From the NCBI RefSeq assembly GCF_910592395.1, contig NC_088314.1, positions 7,130,001 through 7,194,000 on the forward strand: a stretch of DNA of 64,000 nucleotides. The letters are read 5' to 3'. This document shows positions 25,537 to 37,859 of this stretch, piece after piece; the first letter of the stretch is position 1; the number at the start of each line of letters is the position of its first letter. The notes beneath the pieces were generated by a model. The model saw nothing but the letters and a program-made list of their open reading frames with translations, was not told the DNA's origin and searched no databases. The translations under genes and the position numbers were made by a program. Source of the stretch: Lineus longissimus (taxonomy: Eukaryota; Nemertea; Pilidiophora; Heteronemertea; Lineidae).

Positions 25537-27640
25537 CATTTATCGGCTCATATCTTTATGACCCATAAAGATCATTCGTAGGCAGAAAAATCCGAAAGGT
25601 GCTTCAAAGTACTTGTCTGAATAAGCGGTAACATTTAAATAAGCCGAATGAGAAAAAAAGGGACACAGTTAAGTACAGTTAACCTGAACATTTTCACAAC
25701 CATTTATTTTTTCAATTCGCAAAGATTTTTAACGAAAAACAAATTCACCTTTTTTTGTTGGCTCATCAGTTCTCGTAAAAAAGCATATTTCGTAATTTTT
25801 TAGAATTGGCAGCTGGTCTACATTTGTAGGTTCACGAATTGAAAGTTGGCTTAATGGCGACTGCCCATTCCATACCAGCAATAACACTTGAAGAAAACGT
25901 GGGTCGGTCCCATCGCCCATGTCCAGGAATAGCTTGGATTTTTTTAAACACAACAGCTGCGCAATGCATCGGATTAAGCAGGTTGTTTTTCGCTGTTTTC
26001 AATTTCCAAAGGTCAGTGCCGCGGCTAACCCTGTAATCATAACTGTAATTGAAAAGCAGGAGTAAGTTTTTTCTCTATATCTGACGTCAGGGGGAGAGGC
26101 GCAGAATATATACAATGTCATATCACTTCGGGAAACATCAGAATGCGAGATTACGTAGTGGAATTCAGTAACATCCGGTGTCGCGTGGCATACATATTCC
26201 ACTAACATTGTACGGAGTCGCATTCGGTGGCATTAAATTCTTTGCGCGACGCCGTATGTGGCTGAAGTCCACTTTGGAGTCGAATGACGATGTTTGCCGA
26301 AGTGATATGATATCAAGAAGAATATATTTCGATGATGCTTGGTGAACCTGAACTCAATTTTGTTATTTTATGCCTGTATTGTTAACGCCATTACAGTAAC
26401 TGATGGTTTCGTAAGCCTCTAAGCTCATGGGAGGTGGGCTTTCAGTACATATGCTTCTTGACAGTTTCGAAAATGATTCTCCATATTGACAAAAGTTATA
26501 AAGTGCATAAATATCCGGTTCATGACACCCGTCCATCGAATATGCCTGGTTTATAATAACATTTAATGGTTTTGCAATTTATCCAACCTGTGACACTAAC
26601 AAATAATTACAAGGACAAAATGATTACATGAATAAGGCACATATTGATTTTACGATAAAACGGTTCTTTCTTTATGATACTGCAACAAAATGGTATTGTT
26701 TTTACGATACTAAACCATCTGGAATGATGACCCAAGCACGACCGGCGCGCACGGCAGGCCATCAGATAACGAATAGCTCTGGTAATCAACAAAATTATAC
26801 ACCGCGGAACGAGACCATATCTCCTTGTTTAGGCGTGACATCGTTCATTAAAGCAAACTGGTCCCCAATGAGGAATACCGAGGCTATCTTACAACGGAAA
26901 TGTGGTTTATAGCTAATAGGTTACACTCAGGTGATAGTTCTGGTCACTTTGTAGTCAAATCATGACCATTTCTTGCATGTTATATGGACCTTTTCGTTCA
27001 GCATGCTCCAAAAGCTTACAGTGTTAGTTCTGTTATGACAACGGCTATAGTTCAGCCTTCAATTTCTCCCTAGCACATACTCTTCAGACAACGACGACAT
27101 TGAGCGAACCGCTGCAAAATTTCATACAAGTATCTGGGAGAGAACCGAATAGTCATGTTTTGAAATTGTTCCTTCAACCTGTCCACCAAATCGAAATTGA
27201 CCCACTCACAAATGCGAATATACACAATACTATGTTGCACAGATACCAGCTATCAAAGAGGGCCACTGGTAATGTCATCATCTAATCTTTCCAATAGGTA
27301 GAATTTTTTAGAATACAACGCCAGCGTTAGCTCAAACAAGTGTTATGTTATTACAACGGTAGCCTTTAAGATTATTTGATAAATTGCAGGTTACCTTGAT
27401 ATAAAAATAACCTTTCTATCTTTGTAACGGAACTTTAACACTGTCAATGTTGAATGAGCTGCTTGTGACAGTTAAGTTAAGTAAAGTTACCTTATCAACC
27501 TGTGATAAATGCCATTAACAAGGGTTCGGTGATCGATCTTTATACATGTACGCTTTCTGCACCTTACCTTCTTTCAATTAACTTTCAACTGTCGACAACT
27601 TACAAACGCGCTACTCAAAGGCTGTTCTGTTTAAAAATTT

Positions 27641-28250
27641 GCTAATGGGCGTTGACGAAACGCAACTGTCTAATATAAAATATCCCCTCTGGCCAATATT
27701 GAAGCTTTGCAAATACATGTACATGTAACTTAATTTTGAGCTAAATTTAAAATGTGTAGTGTTTGTTGTTTTTTGCAACACCATTGATGTTCATTTAGGC
27801 CTTTCTAAGATTTTTTTTTAAAAACACCCTCTTTCTCTCTCGAATATCTAATTCGGATTAATTTGAATGTGTAAGCTTGTAAAAATCTGGTTTATATATT
27901 TTTGCTGGGCGTTGACGAATATAAGATATCCCCTCTGGCCAGTATTGAAGCTTTGCAAATACATGTAACTTAATTTTGAGCTAAATTTAAAATGTATAGT
28001 GTTTGTTGCTTTTTGCAACACCATTGAATGTTCATTTAGGCCTTTCTAAGATTTTTCAAAAAACACTCTTTCTCTCTCGAATATCTAATTCGGATTAATT
28101 TGATTGTGTAAGCTTGATTTTTTTTATTAACGTAAACAGACTAAGGCATAAATAAACAAAATAAAGTTGTACTTGCGAATACCCTAGGCTATCCTCTCTC
28201 GGATATATAATTCATATCAATTTGGATGTGTAAGCTTGATTTTTTTACTA
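27641..28250. repeat. 260-bp tandem duplication, two full copies and a partial third
   Basis: Unit 1 starts with GGGCGTTGACGAA at 27647. Unit 2 starts with the same string at 27907, giving a period of about 260 bp. Both contain CCCCTCTGGCCA, TTGAAGCTTTGCAAATACATG and TTCATTTAGGCCTTTCTAAG, then an AATTCGGATTAATTTGA block ending in GTAAGCTT. The copies differ by small indels, including an extra CATGTA and a T-run length change. A diverged third copy of only the last part lies at about 28188-28242. There is no coding potential. Confidence 0.9.
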
Positions 28251-28930
28251 AATGTAGTAAATAGCCAAAGGGATACATAAAACAAAATTAAAGTCTGAGA
28301 CCGGTTCCGAATATAGAAAAAAAATTAATCATTCGACGCCATTTGAAAGGTTCGATTAGGATAGACAATGGGTTGGCGATACCAAGTTTTCCTATGGTCA
28401 CAACCCGTCTTAGATTGACGATACTAGAGTAGGCCTACACTTCTGAAGGTTTGCCATAGATACATCGAGGTGTTAAGGTTATGAATTCTTATAGTTATTA
28501 CAGGTCAGTCGCAATTCTCGTGTCTGAGAGAAACTTAGACAGAGAACTTAGATTTCAAATTGTAAGATTTATATGTCTCAACTTGCTCACTGAATGGGGT
28601 GCCATGTCGGTTTGGAATCAGTTCGGCTAAACTGTTTGGATGTAGATATTTGTCCCCTCTATAGATCTCAGTTACCTCTACAACAGAAAAAACGGAAGAT
28701 AGAAATGATTCAGAATGGAAAATAAAACTTTGTGTTTCTTTATCACACCCTGTATAACATAATCCCGTTTAACATTGTATTTAGGTTGAAATGTCAACCA
28801 GCTTAGCAGGTCTTCCACACCTACACAACGACATATCTATTATGCATGCGTTTTCAATGTTTACGAAAATACGAAATACACACAATCCCGCATCATTTGA
28901 GCATCATCTTTGCATAAAAATCAACGCAAT

Positions 28931-29047
28931 AGAGTGGTTTCACGTGACGTCACAACCCGCCATGCTGGAGGGACAGACAACAGAAAGCAAGTCCAAATGA
29001 CGATGACATTTGTTAGGCCCTCCAACATCGCTAACCGTGACACACTC
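28931..29047. mobile_element. Small palindromic (foldback/MITE-like) element
   Basis: The left end reads GAGTGGTTTCACGTGACG and, further in, GCCATGCTGGAGGG. The reverse complement of the right end reads GAGTGTGTCACG, then GCGATGTTGGAGGG. These are imperfect terminal inverted repeats around a centre of about 45 bp. The left arm also carries CACGTGACGTCAC, a fused E-box and CRE-type palindrome. No target-site duplication was identified with confidence. Confidence 0.4.
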
Positions 29048-29716
29048 TTATAGTTGAGTTGAGTATCATCACGTAGTGTGCTTTCGTGGTAAGGGAAACG
29101 ATTACGTTTAGCCAAGATTCGTTAATCAGTTTGGGTACGCACACTTTGATCACTCGACATTAACTGCAGTTGCTTGCCTAAGCGGGCAGTTTCGAAAGCT
29201 CACTTATGTCATATCACAACTTCTTTTAACACACTTTCATGAAGGCGTGGTTCGTTCTTGTTCATTGTTTGCGGCTAATTTTGGTGGTTTGATAGAGTCC
29301 CTCCCTCCTTCCTCCCCATCCCCATCCACTCCCATCTACCCCAACCAACTAAACTTATCGAGGAATACATAAATCGCTAAGTATTTCTAGGTTTATTTAC
29401 GCCATTAAACTCTCACGTTCAAAGCCCTCCACTTCCTATCACATATATAAATCAATGCACACTAGATTGTTTTATCGGTACAATCTAGACTCAATAGCCG
29501 CCAGGTTAGCAACCAATGGGCTAGTCCAGCACCTACAAGATGAAAAGTGGAACACAAACACGGGGAAGTGGATGTCAAAGTCGCAGGCCATTGGATTGTT
29601 GACACGGCTGTTGTCGACATAATCTTGCCCTCATGTCACTGTTTTACTTGCCTGATAAAATCTCCTATATACTCGGAAAGGTTGCTGATCCGGCGATAAA
29701 AATGCCAAGGGTTATT

Positions 29717-29736
29717 GGGGGGAGGGGGGAGGGGAG
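29717..29736 (+). repeat. G-run cluster, possible G-quadruplex
   Basis: Three closely spaced G runs of six, six and four, separated by single A residues, contain at least four G-triplets. This is compatible with a short-loop intramolecular G-quadruplex. No gene lies next to it. Confidence 0.6.
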
Positions 29737-32700
29737 TTTCCAGAATCTCGGGCAGCTGAAGTTGGCTGACTGTCTTTCCCGGTTGGAAATTTTTTGAAAC
29801 TCGTACAAGCAAAAAAGAGTGTGAGGTATATGCGAACCTAGTGCCGACGGGGAGTCACTAGACCAACATACTCAAGGTGCGCGCTCACGAAAAAAAATCA
29901 GAAGTCCTGACACTGTAATACCCGGGAGAAAAATTCTTCCAGGCAAGAACGAAAGCAGTCGGCAGAAGAAGCCGTAGCTTCAAATGTATTCCTACAATCA
30001 CTTTGACCAACAAAGCAATACATTTTTTTTAAACGCCAGTTGAAAATTGATTTTAACCATTATCGCTCTCGCCAGTCACTTTCAGGAAAAGGGTAAGGAT
30101 TTTCCTTCAACTTTTATCTTTCATCAGTTAAACCGTGATTTTTCACCACCTGATGAGCGGGTAGCTAAATGTATAATGGAGGCGACAATTTTTCATCACT
30201 TGACACAGCAATAATACGGGTAATGAAATGAAGGTTGGTATTGACGCATACAGGCACAACTATTGTAGCCAATAAAAACACTCCAGGGATGAAGATTTCT
30301 TTCTATTTATCAGAGGAAGATGCTTTTGATGAATATTAATGAGCAAAGCAGCAGTTAGGATTCATCGCGGCAGCTTCTTTCTCGGTAAAGAATATTGCAT
30401 AATTGATTCAAACAATTTTCGAGATCTACCATTTAATCGTAAATTCTTGTGCAACAAATAAAATAACGCATTCGAATGTGCAAATAAATCTGACAGAATG
30501 TCAAACTCAATTGAGGTATGCGATGAATTTAAAAACCTTAGTAAGCTGCAAACGATTGCTCCAGGGCAAGCCAACTTCTTAATTTGAATAGGAACCCCCA
30601 CGACATTGGAATTCTTACAAATTTATGAAAATAAGAAGAAAATTGGCTATTTATCTGATGGAAAACCAGAATATGATTTCTCACAGGGTGTTTATTAAAC
30701 CATGGTCTTATTAAGAGACGCAATAACTTTCGATTTTAAAAACTGCTACAGTCGTATAAAAAATCCTACCGCATGAAATTTCGAATTCACTACACATGCA
30801 ATGAAGATCATGACACAATTCTGGCCACAAGGTATATCAGGTTCAGTAGCTAGATATGAAAGGCTAAAATATCTGCTGACAAGCCTGCAATTCATTGAAA
30901 GGTAAAATATTATGATATACCTGCTTTCTAGTACCTGTCTGCTAAGGTGGTATGGCTTCCGTTCAACTATGTTAATGTTCGTCACCGACATCAAATCCTC
31001 AATCAATCGAACACGCTAAATATGGTACCATGCACTGTTGCCCTCAGACTCAACCACGAAACCCCTTTCGGTCGGTCGGTCGGCGTTTTTCCGGTTACCA
31101 TCTTTTTCAGCCGTAAATCTTAGGCTTCATAAAAATTCAATTGTCTCTTAATTAGGGCAGGGTCATTATATTCTTTTTATTTTCAGCATATTTGATCAAC
31201 ATATACTTACTAACTTGCGAGCTTCCTAAGTACAGTAACTGCTATATCAAAGCAAATACCCATGTTTCAATGACATTATTACTTATTTCAGGTATGTAGT
31301 CCAAGGTTTATTGCATTCAAGAGTCGATTAAAACAGACATAACTTTTAGAATGATTTATGGTTACAGACCTCAGGCAGCACAAGTGCGGTATTGTCAAGG
31401 GAATTCATTTTTGATGCCTTTCCAGGGATTCCTCTTTGAAATCTGTTTACTCTTGAACGCTATACTTGATCTTTCACATTTCAAGCGAAATCCACATTTT
31501 GATGCATTTAATACACTTTCCGGCAATATCTGTACGTCATAATCTACAAAGGTTAACCTTTGAAATCGAAACCAAAAACCCAGGATTTATGTTGACATAT
31601 TATCTAACACAAAGCAACGGATTTCTTCACACTTGTTAGGCTAAGTCACATGATCATTTGAGTTGAATTTAAATAAATGCAATTCCACTGCTGCTGTATG
31701 TCGAATTGGTCGTTGGTAAAGCGATTGTGAAAGGGTGTTCCGTCTGTTTGCGTCAGTACGTGGTGAAAGTGTCCAACTATCAATGTGCACACAAATTTAA
31801 AATTAGCTAAAAAACCACTTGACATTGCATGGGTTTTCGAAAACAGATCGTGTTTGCAAAAACGGCTTCTTATTCCATGGCTAAAATAGCGCACTTAACA
31901 AAATAGGACTATCGTCATAATAACTATGTAATAGCTAAATCCATTGACAAGAAAGGGTCATATTCAGTTGAGAATCATCATCTTGACAATCGGTGGTTGA
32001 CGAAACATTTTTAAGGATGGCACAACAAGCTATTCAGGGTCCGTACCCCCTGCCATTCCACAGATTTGCCACTGCTTGTTTAATCATATTCACATATTCT
32101 TGAATATAACAGTATTATAACGATGGACGGTTTTCTTTTTATTATGGGAACTCTATTTATAATAAAGGTTAAATGCGGCGGGTGGTTATTAATAAAAGCA
32201 TATCCAATGTAATTATCTTGATAGTTATCATCCCAATAATCGAATTTGACGCACTATTCAATGGGGCGTCTCTGTTATGAAATAATAATAAGACACTATT
32301 ACTTATTTTCTTCATTACACTCTGTAGTGATCGACGGGTTTTAATATGACTGATTCTCTCATCAGCGCATGAGCTTTCCCAGGGGGTCAGGCATTATCAC
32401 CTTACTCTTGAGTGATTGACCTCTCCTTCATATATTTTATGGTTTGATACAAAACAAGTATTATAAAGCAATTATATATATTTAAAAGATGCTTTGCAAT
32501 GACATTGAATAAAAACTACACGAATTAGAGAACAACAATAGTGCATGTAAGCCCTGTCCTTTCAATGACCTTTTTGCCAGCGTCATGTAAGATTGTATGA
32601 AGAAATTTCCAATACCATGATGCCAAGTGCACCACAGGCATAGTTTCATCTCCTGGTTTATATGAGTCCAAAAATAGCTTCCCAGCCTTAGATACACACT

Positions 32701-35700
32701 CTGACAAGATTTTCAAATCCAGCTACAAGTACCGTATCCTCAAACTCAGAACACAGAAACTCCTGACAGAAAGATATCAAGTATATTTCAACCATTACGA
32801 CCATATGTCATCAAAGTAAGTCCCAAAACATGGTTTGTGAATGGACACGGCCAAACACTTAACCTGCTACTATTTAGTTGTTTTTTTGTGTACTGCATGT
32901 TATATGCGACACGGATCATTCATAAATGTATTTAAAACATGATACAGTATACGTAGGCTGACCTACAACTAGAGCTCCGAAAGTACACGGTGGCGCGGTT
33001 GTACAGAAAGTATCTCATAGCAAAAGCCGCCGATACATTTCACCTTAGTTGCGATCCGTTGACTGAGTAATGTTTGTGAACCCGTTATTCATTTTGGCGA
33101 TTTGTCAACACGCGGTCAAACTTGCCAAAAAACTAAATTTGTAAGCCATATATTGACCATTAACATTTTGGCCACAGTTACATTTGCAGTCTACCGCAAA
33201 ATGAAAATGAGCAAATTTGAAAACCTTTGGCTTCACATAATGTTACCAATTTGGCAAATATTTTTACATACTACATGTATTACTAAAGGAGTGTTTAGTA
33301 AGGATTCAACAATGTATATTATGCTGCTTCAATTACCGCATTTTCGCCAAGGGCAACTTCAAATTTCGAAACGCTCGTCCTATACCGAGATATTAAAATG
33401 TCTTCCGCTATCATCACGGTGTCAGGTAACTCGCGTCCGCGCCAATCCCAGGTCTCTTCCGCTGTCTTTAAAGAAGATCTCTTTTTTCCCTGTTGAATTC
33501 CTTCCTGGGGCTTTCTTCACGTACGGAATTAACATGATATCTGCTTGCCACGACAGTCAAATTGCTTTATCATGGCATAATGCCTGCGGTGATCAAATTT
33601 GTTTGTCGGGCTGCTTCTGGCGAGGGTTATGCTGCTACTTGTAATTACTGTAAATATAAAGTTTTTAAAAAATGAAATTTTAGCGGCAAAACAAAATACC
33701 ACTTTTTGCGTTTTCCACGTCAACAATCTCAATTTCCCCCACCAACACCTGTATTAGATACGGATCAAAATCCGATTGAACAGTTTTAATAACAAGCATT
33801 CCCAGGCCCCAAACTCCGCAGCATTCTCAGATCCGTCCTACGCAAGAAGTGCACATGTCTGAAGGGAGATTCTTATTACCGAGGCATTTATTTATCAAAG
33901 TGGTCGCAGTATCATCTCTGGAGGCAATTCCGCCAGAAGACTTACAATAGTTCCAACTAGTTCTCCGTGTCACCCGACCAGCTTTGGATATCAAGAATGA
34001 AACAGGATTGCCAGAAGGCGTCAGTAACGGAAGGTAAATCCATTCAAGGCAGATTCAAAGGGATTATCCGGTATTTTGTAACGCAATACCTTTTATCTGG
34101 TAACTATTTCATTGTAGTTGTGTTTCCAACTTACACGTGCCTGAATTTATCCTTTTTTGATGAACTTCTTTGATATGGAAGGTTCTCTCCATCTTTAATA
34201 CTCGCATCGACATTAAATATAAAAGGGCTAACAATGATACCACGACTTTACGAGGGTAAGCCCCGGTGTTTAATTGCGGCCCAAATACGCAATTGACGAC
34301 GATGCTCTTAACGCGATCAATCAAATAATCACTTTGAACTCTGATGCCGGGCTCTGAAATTTTTCAGCTGTTTATTCTAGATCCCTTTCTTCATTCAAAT
34401 GGATGCTGTCATCGCGGGAGGTATGGCAAGCATTAAATGAATGGGCGGACGTTCCCTTCAGTGCATGGTTTCCCGTTTAATCAGTAAACTTTATTTCTGA
34501 ACTTGTTAGAGTAACCGTGCAGTCTGTTTTTGCTGTCAAGAATATCTAGATGACAATACACTTCAAAACTTTCTGCAGACAGCATATCGAAACTTTCATT
34601 ACTCTCAGGAGCTCAGTTCTTGCGTTATTTGAGATTAAAGGGCTCAACGCCAGACGGCGAGCGAAGGTTGTTCCAACGGCGCACTGTATGTAGAGGACCC
34701 TGGACACTGAATTGACTTGTTTAAGGTAACGGTGCGAAGCTTTATCGCTGCATGTAGCAATCCCTTTTTGATACAGAATCCGTATCAAACAATCTCACCA
34801 AGGGCATCGAGATGTGTGAATAAACAAAATCAATTCAATTTGAATACGATCAGGAGTTGTTATCGGATCATGCACTGGGTTATCTATTCAAAGGGAATGA
34901 TCATGGAAGCAAACCAAGGCTCAATACTTTGATTAACTTCGGATCGATGCATATTTCATTCCTGTGACAAAGCAGAAACGAAGGTCTGGCCGAACGGGAA
35001 ATAATGCCTGGAGGTTTAATGGTTTACAGTAGGTTGGCGACAGAATTTCATGAAATATGCCTCGTAGGGATACCAGCAGATGAAGTTGGTCCCGGAATTG
35101 TCGGACAAATCGCAGCATTGGGGTATAGGAGAGTACCAGACAAAAGGTACATGTACCACCAGGCCAGTTTGACAGGACATTCTTCTCACCTGTTCCAGTT
35201 TACAATACATGTACTTGGCTTATTATAAACCGCGAGATGAGAAATCGCGAAATCGCCAGATGAGTAATTATTATTTTCTGTCACGAGATTTTCTACTTCC
35301 CTGGACTATGACAATCGCCATTTCTGATACTGCTGTCCATTTCCCCACTCAATGATATTAGGGCCGAAGACAATACAAAGGCTACATGCAACTGCATGTT
35401 CATCTTGACCACAAAGGTTTTTGCAACTTATCAAGTTCTACTGTGAGTATAATACCACGAGGTTCAGGATGCTGCATGTATCAAGATTATTTTCCCGTTA
35501 CGCCTAGCGGCACAAGTCACCATACACATGATTGACCGATAACACGGGGCATGCACTTGGTGAACCTCTGGTCATCCCTAAAAATAGCGCGGGATAGTCT
35601 GACCATCGAAACTAGGCTATAATATAATAGGAGATGTCCACTGAGGATATTAAATTCTCACGACAACTGAGAATGAACAGATGCCTTTTATGCATAGAAT

Positions 35701-36443
35701 TTCAGAAGTATAGATCACGTTGGCTATTTAAGACACAAAATAAGGAATCCGAAGCAATGATCAATCTTACACGAATCGTACCTTCTGCATATATGTGCGG
35801 TGGAAGTGCAAAGAGGTCATTGAAATTGCTCTAGGTCACCTTGCTTACCCTGACCCCAGGACAATATAATGACCTTAATATTACTAATATCAAGGCCGGC
35901 AATTGAGTAATTCAATACATCATTATCATTATTAAACATCATTCCAAGCAGTTTTAAACGATTTTTAAATTGGTGTCAGATGAGTGTGAATACTGGTAAC
36001 TTGCCATTATCGAAACATTTATTGCAGTCATTTGCTGAATTATTAGAAAGCCTATAAAGGCTCGCAAGCTTTTATAAACTGCTCTCTATAAATTGACCAA
36101 AATGGACTAGTTTACCAGATTTTTTCTATTAGTTATTTAAGGATTCTGGTGTTACACGACGTTTACTTGCCCTTAACGGTTTAGACCTGTCGATCCCAAA
36201 TGACGCGTTTTTTCTGTTTATCTGTTCTTTTTATTTCGCGCACTGCTAATGCCGCAAGTACCACGGCGCGAGATAAACGAGATTACAAGAAACGTCCTCG
36301 TCCCTAAGATCCGTAAGCCAGGCAAAAAGAAGCTGGGTGCTGTTTGTCTAGTGTAATGGCACCTAGGGTGCTTATTGTCCAGTCGATCTAGAACCTGGGT
36401 ACCATTTGTCGGCACCCAGGACGACATCCACCCTTTCAGCTCT

Positions 36444-37494
36444 ACCTGAAACATGAAAAACGTCGAACAAATTCTTCGAGGAAAGCGACAGTGCATTCTG
36501 CTATCCCAAACCATCAGTAACAAGTTAGTGAAGAAAGCAAAACATCGGTTGAGTAATTTTTTTTTAAATTGACTTTTTCGAAATTTCCACTCCAATATTT
36601 GAGAAATTCGGGTAATGTTCACTTTTTAACCGTTCGCTCCTGCTGGCAGCACGTATATAGGTCAAATGAACATGTGTCTTCATTATTTTGGAATTTGAGA
36701 GAATTTAATGGACTGCTGCCATGGTAACCAATTTTGATATAAAAAAATGGATAATTCAAGCCCTTGCCTCAGGAGTAAAGGGCCAGTTTAAAGTTTTTTT
36801 GATAGCCCTACCCAACTCTAGCCTTTTGTCTGTCCATTACATACATTACATAACTACTGGGGATGGTCATCATAATTGAATCAAATTCATGATCATTTTG
36901 TTACCACTGTCTGATTCTATCATGTCAATATCAGCGTGTTATGTAACAAATGTAACAAACATTTTAATAAAGGCTTATCCTTCAAGTCACCGGCATTTAA
37001 TCAAGGACAAAGACAATAAACTCTTTGGACAGCGCCTAAGACAAACCATCAAAGAATATAACGCTGCTCATCTTTAGGCGGAAAACATGACGTTATCAAC
37101 CATAAAGATTTAATTGTTCCACATGTTGTCCGGTTGATTGCAATAAAATAACTTTTACCAAAAAAAATCACATCTTTTCATCATTTTAAAAATTGACATT
37201 GGTTACCATGGCAACAGTGCATTTTCCCCTGCTTAGACAAATCATTGACGATATATATGTACTAGATGTTTATACCTGGTGCTAGTGGAAAACAGTTGTT
37301 GAAAAGTGAATAGTAGCCTTTTTCACCGAATTTCTCCAATTCTGAAGTGGAAATTTCGAAAAAGTCATTCTTTTCAAAATTTTCCTGAAGAATTTTGTTT
37401 CCTTCTTCATTGATTTGTTACTGCTGGTTTGGGATAACAGAATGCACTGTCGCTTTCCTTGAATAATTTTTTCTACCTTTTTCATATTTCAGGT
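36444..37494. repeat. Large inverted duplication (foldback)
   Basis: The arm at 36444-36745 and the reverse complement of 37185-37494 match over several blocks. These are ACCTGAAA[CT]ATGAAAAA at the outer ends, GGAAAGCGACAGTGCATTCTG, ATCCCAAACCA, GACTTTTTCGAAATTTCCAC, GAGAAATTCGG and, at the inner ends, GCCATGGTAACCAA. Spacing between blocks is broadly kept, with indels. The 440-bp centre is unique. Two frames are open across the shared block in both arms, with similar peptides: one contains GKRQCILLSQT, the other SRKATVHS followed by IPN and a shared stop. The ancestor may therefore have been a piece of coding sequence. No transposase is seen. It could be a foldback element or an inverted segmental duplication. 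Confidence 0.75.
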
Positions 37495-37690
37495 GTGTTG
37501 TCTTTTTTACCTAGATGGTTGTCTTTCTTTCCGTTGCTTTTTTTACCCGTTGTCTTTTTTACCGTTGCTTTTTTACCTGTTGTCTTTTTTTCCGTTGCCT
37601 TTTTTACCGTTGCCTTTTTTACCTGTTGTCTTTTTTACCGGGCTTTTTTTCCGTTGTTTTTTTCCGTTGCTTTTTGTACCGTATACCGTT
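37495..37690. repeat. Pyrimidine-rich tandem repeat upstream of the lyase gene
   Basis: About 190 bp consist of imperfect repeats of a 13-17 base unit of the type CCGTTGCCTTTTTTA or CCTGTTGTCTTTTTTA, so one strand is almost purely C/T with periodic G. It lies directly beside the right arm of the inverted duplication and ends about 170 bp before the start codon at 37860. The Phe/Leu/Val-rich open frames read through it in all three + frames are artefacts of the repeat. Such tracts can form triplex DNA or act as promoter elements; neither is shown here. Confidence 0.85.
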
Positions 37691-37859
37691 GGGTATTGTA
37701 CTCAATGATTTATGACATCCGCACTCATTGACCTCAAGATGCACTGATATGATATATTTTGGCAGATCGTTATAATAGCATGAATTCTATATCGCAAATA
37801 GTTCTAAAGACGGATCGACGATCGACCACACAGATTCTGTTGTTGATTGACCACAGGAG
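37691..37859 (+). promoter_or_regulatory. 5' flank of the lyase gene with probable splice acceptor
   Basis: The sequence TGATTGACCACAG lies directly before GAG and the ATG. An in-frame TGA just upstream of the start limits the protein to 37860. The CACAG acceptor suggests a non-coding 5' exon spliced to the coding exon, the arrangement expected of an animal gene even when the coding region has no introns. No TATA box is evident. Confidence 0.4.

Larger units (their letters stand above)
25537..36443. other. Long gene-poor region with repeats
   Basis: No gene recognised in about 11 kb. It contains a 260-bp tandem duplication (27641-28250), a 117-bp palindromic element (28931-29047), a C/T-rich run near 29298-29345, a G-run cluster (29717-29736) and a short GGTC repeat near 31070-31084. 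The longest open frame (33102-33644, +) begins at a non-ATG codon and has no recognisable domain. Confidence 0.4.

Noticed and set aside
33102-33644. 180-codon open frame on the + strand
   Set aside because: It starts at a non-ATG codon, has no recognisable domain, a mixed hydrophobic composition and no clear splice sites. Its length is unusual for chance but not enough to call a gene.
37459-37731. Hydrophobic Phe/Leu/Val-rich open frames that look like membrane proteins
   Set aside because: They arise from the pyrimidine-rich tandem repeat, which is free of stops in all three + frames.
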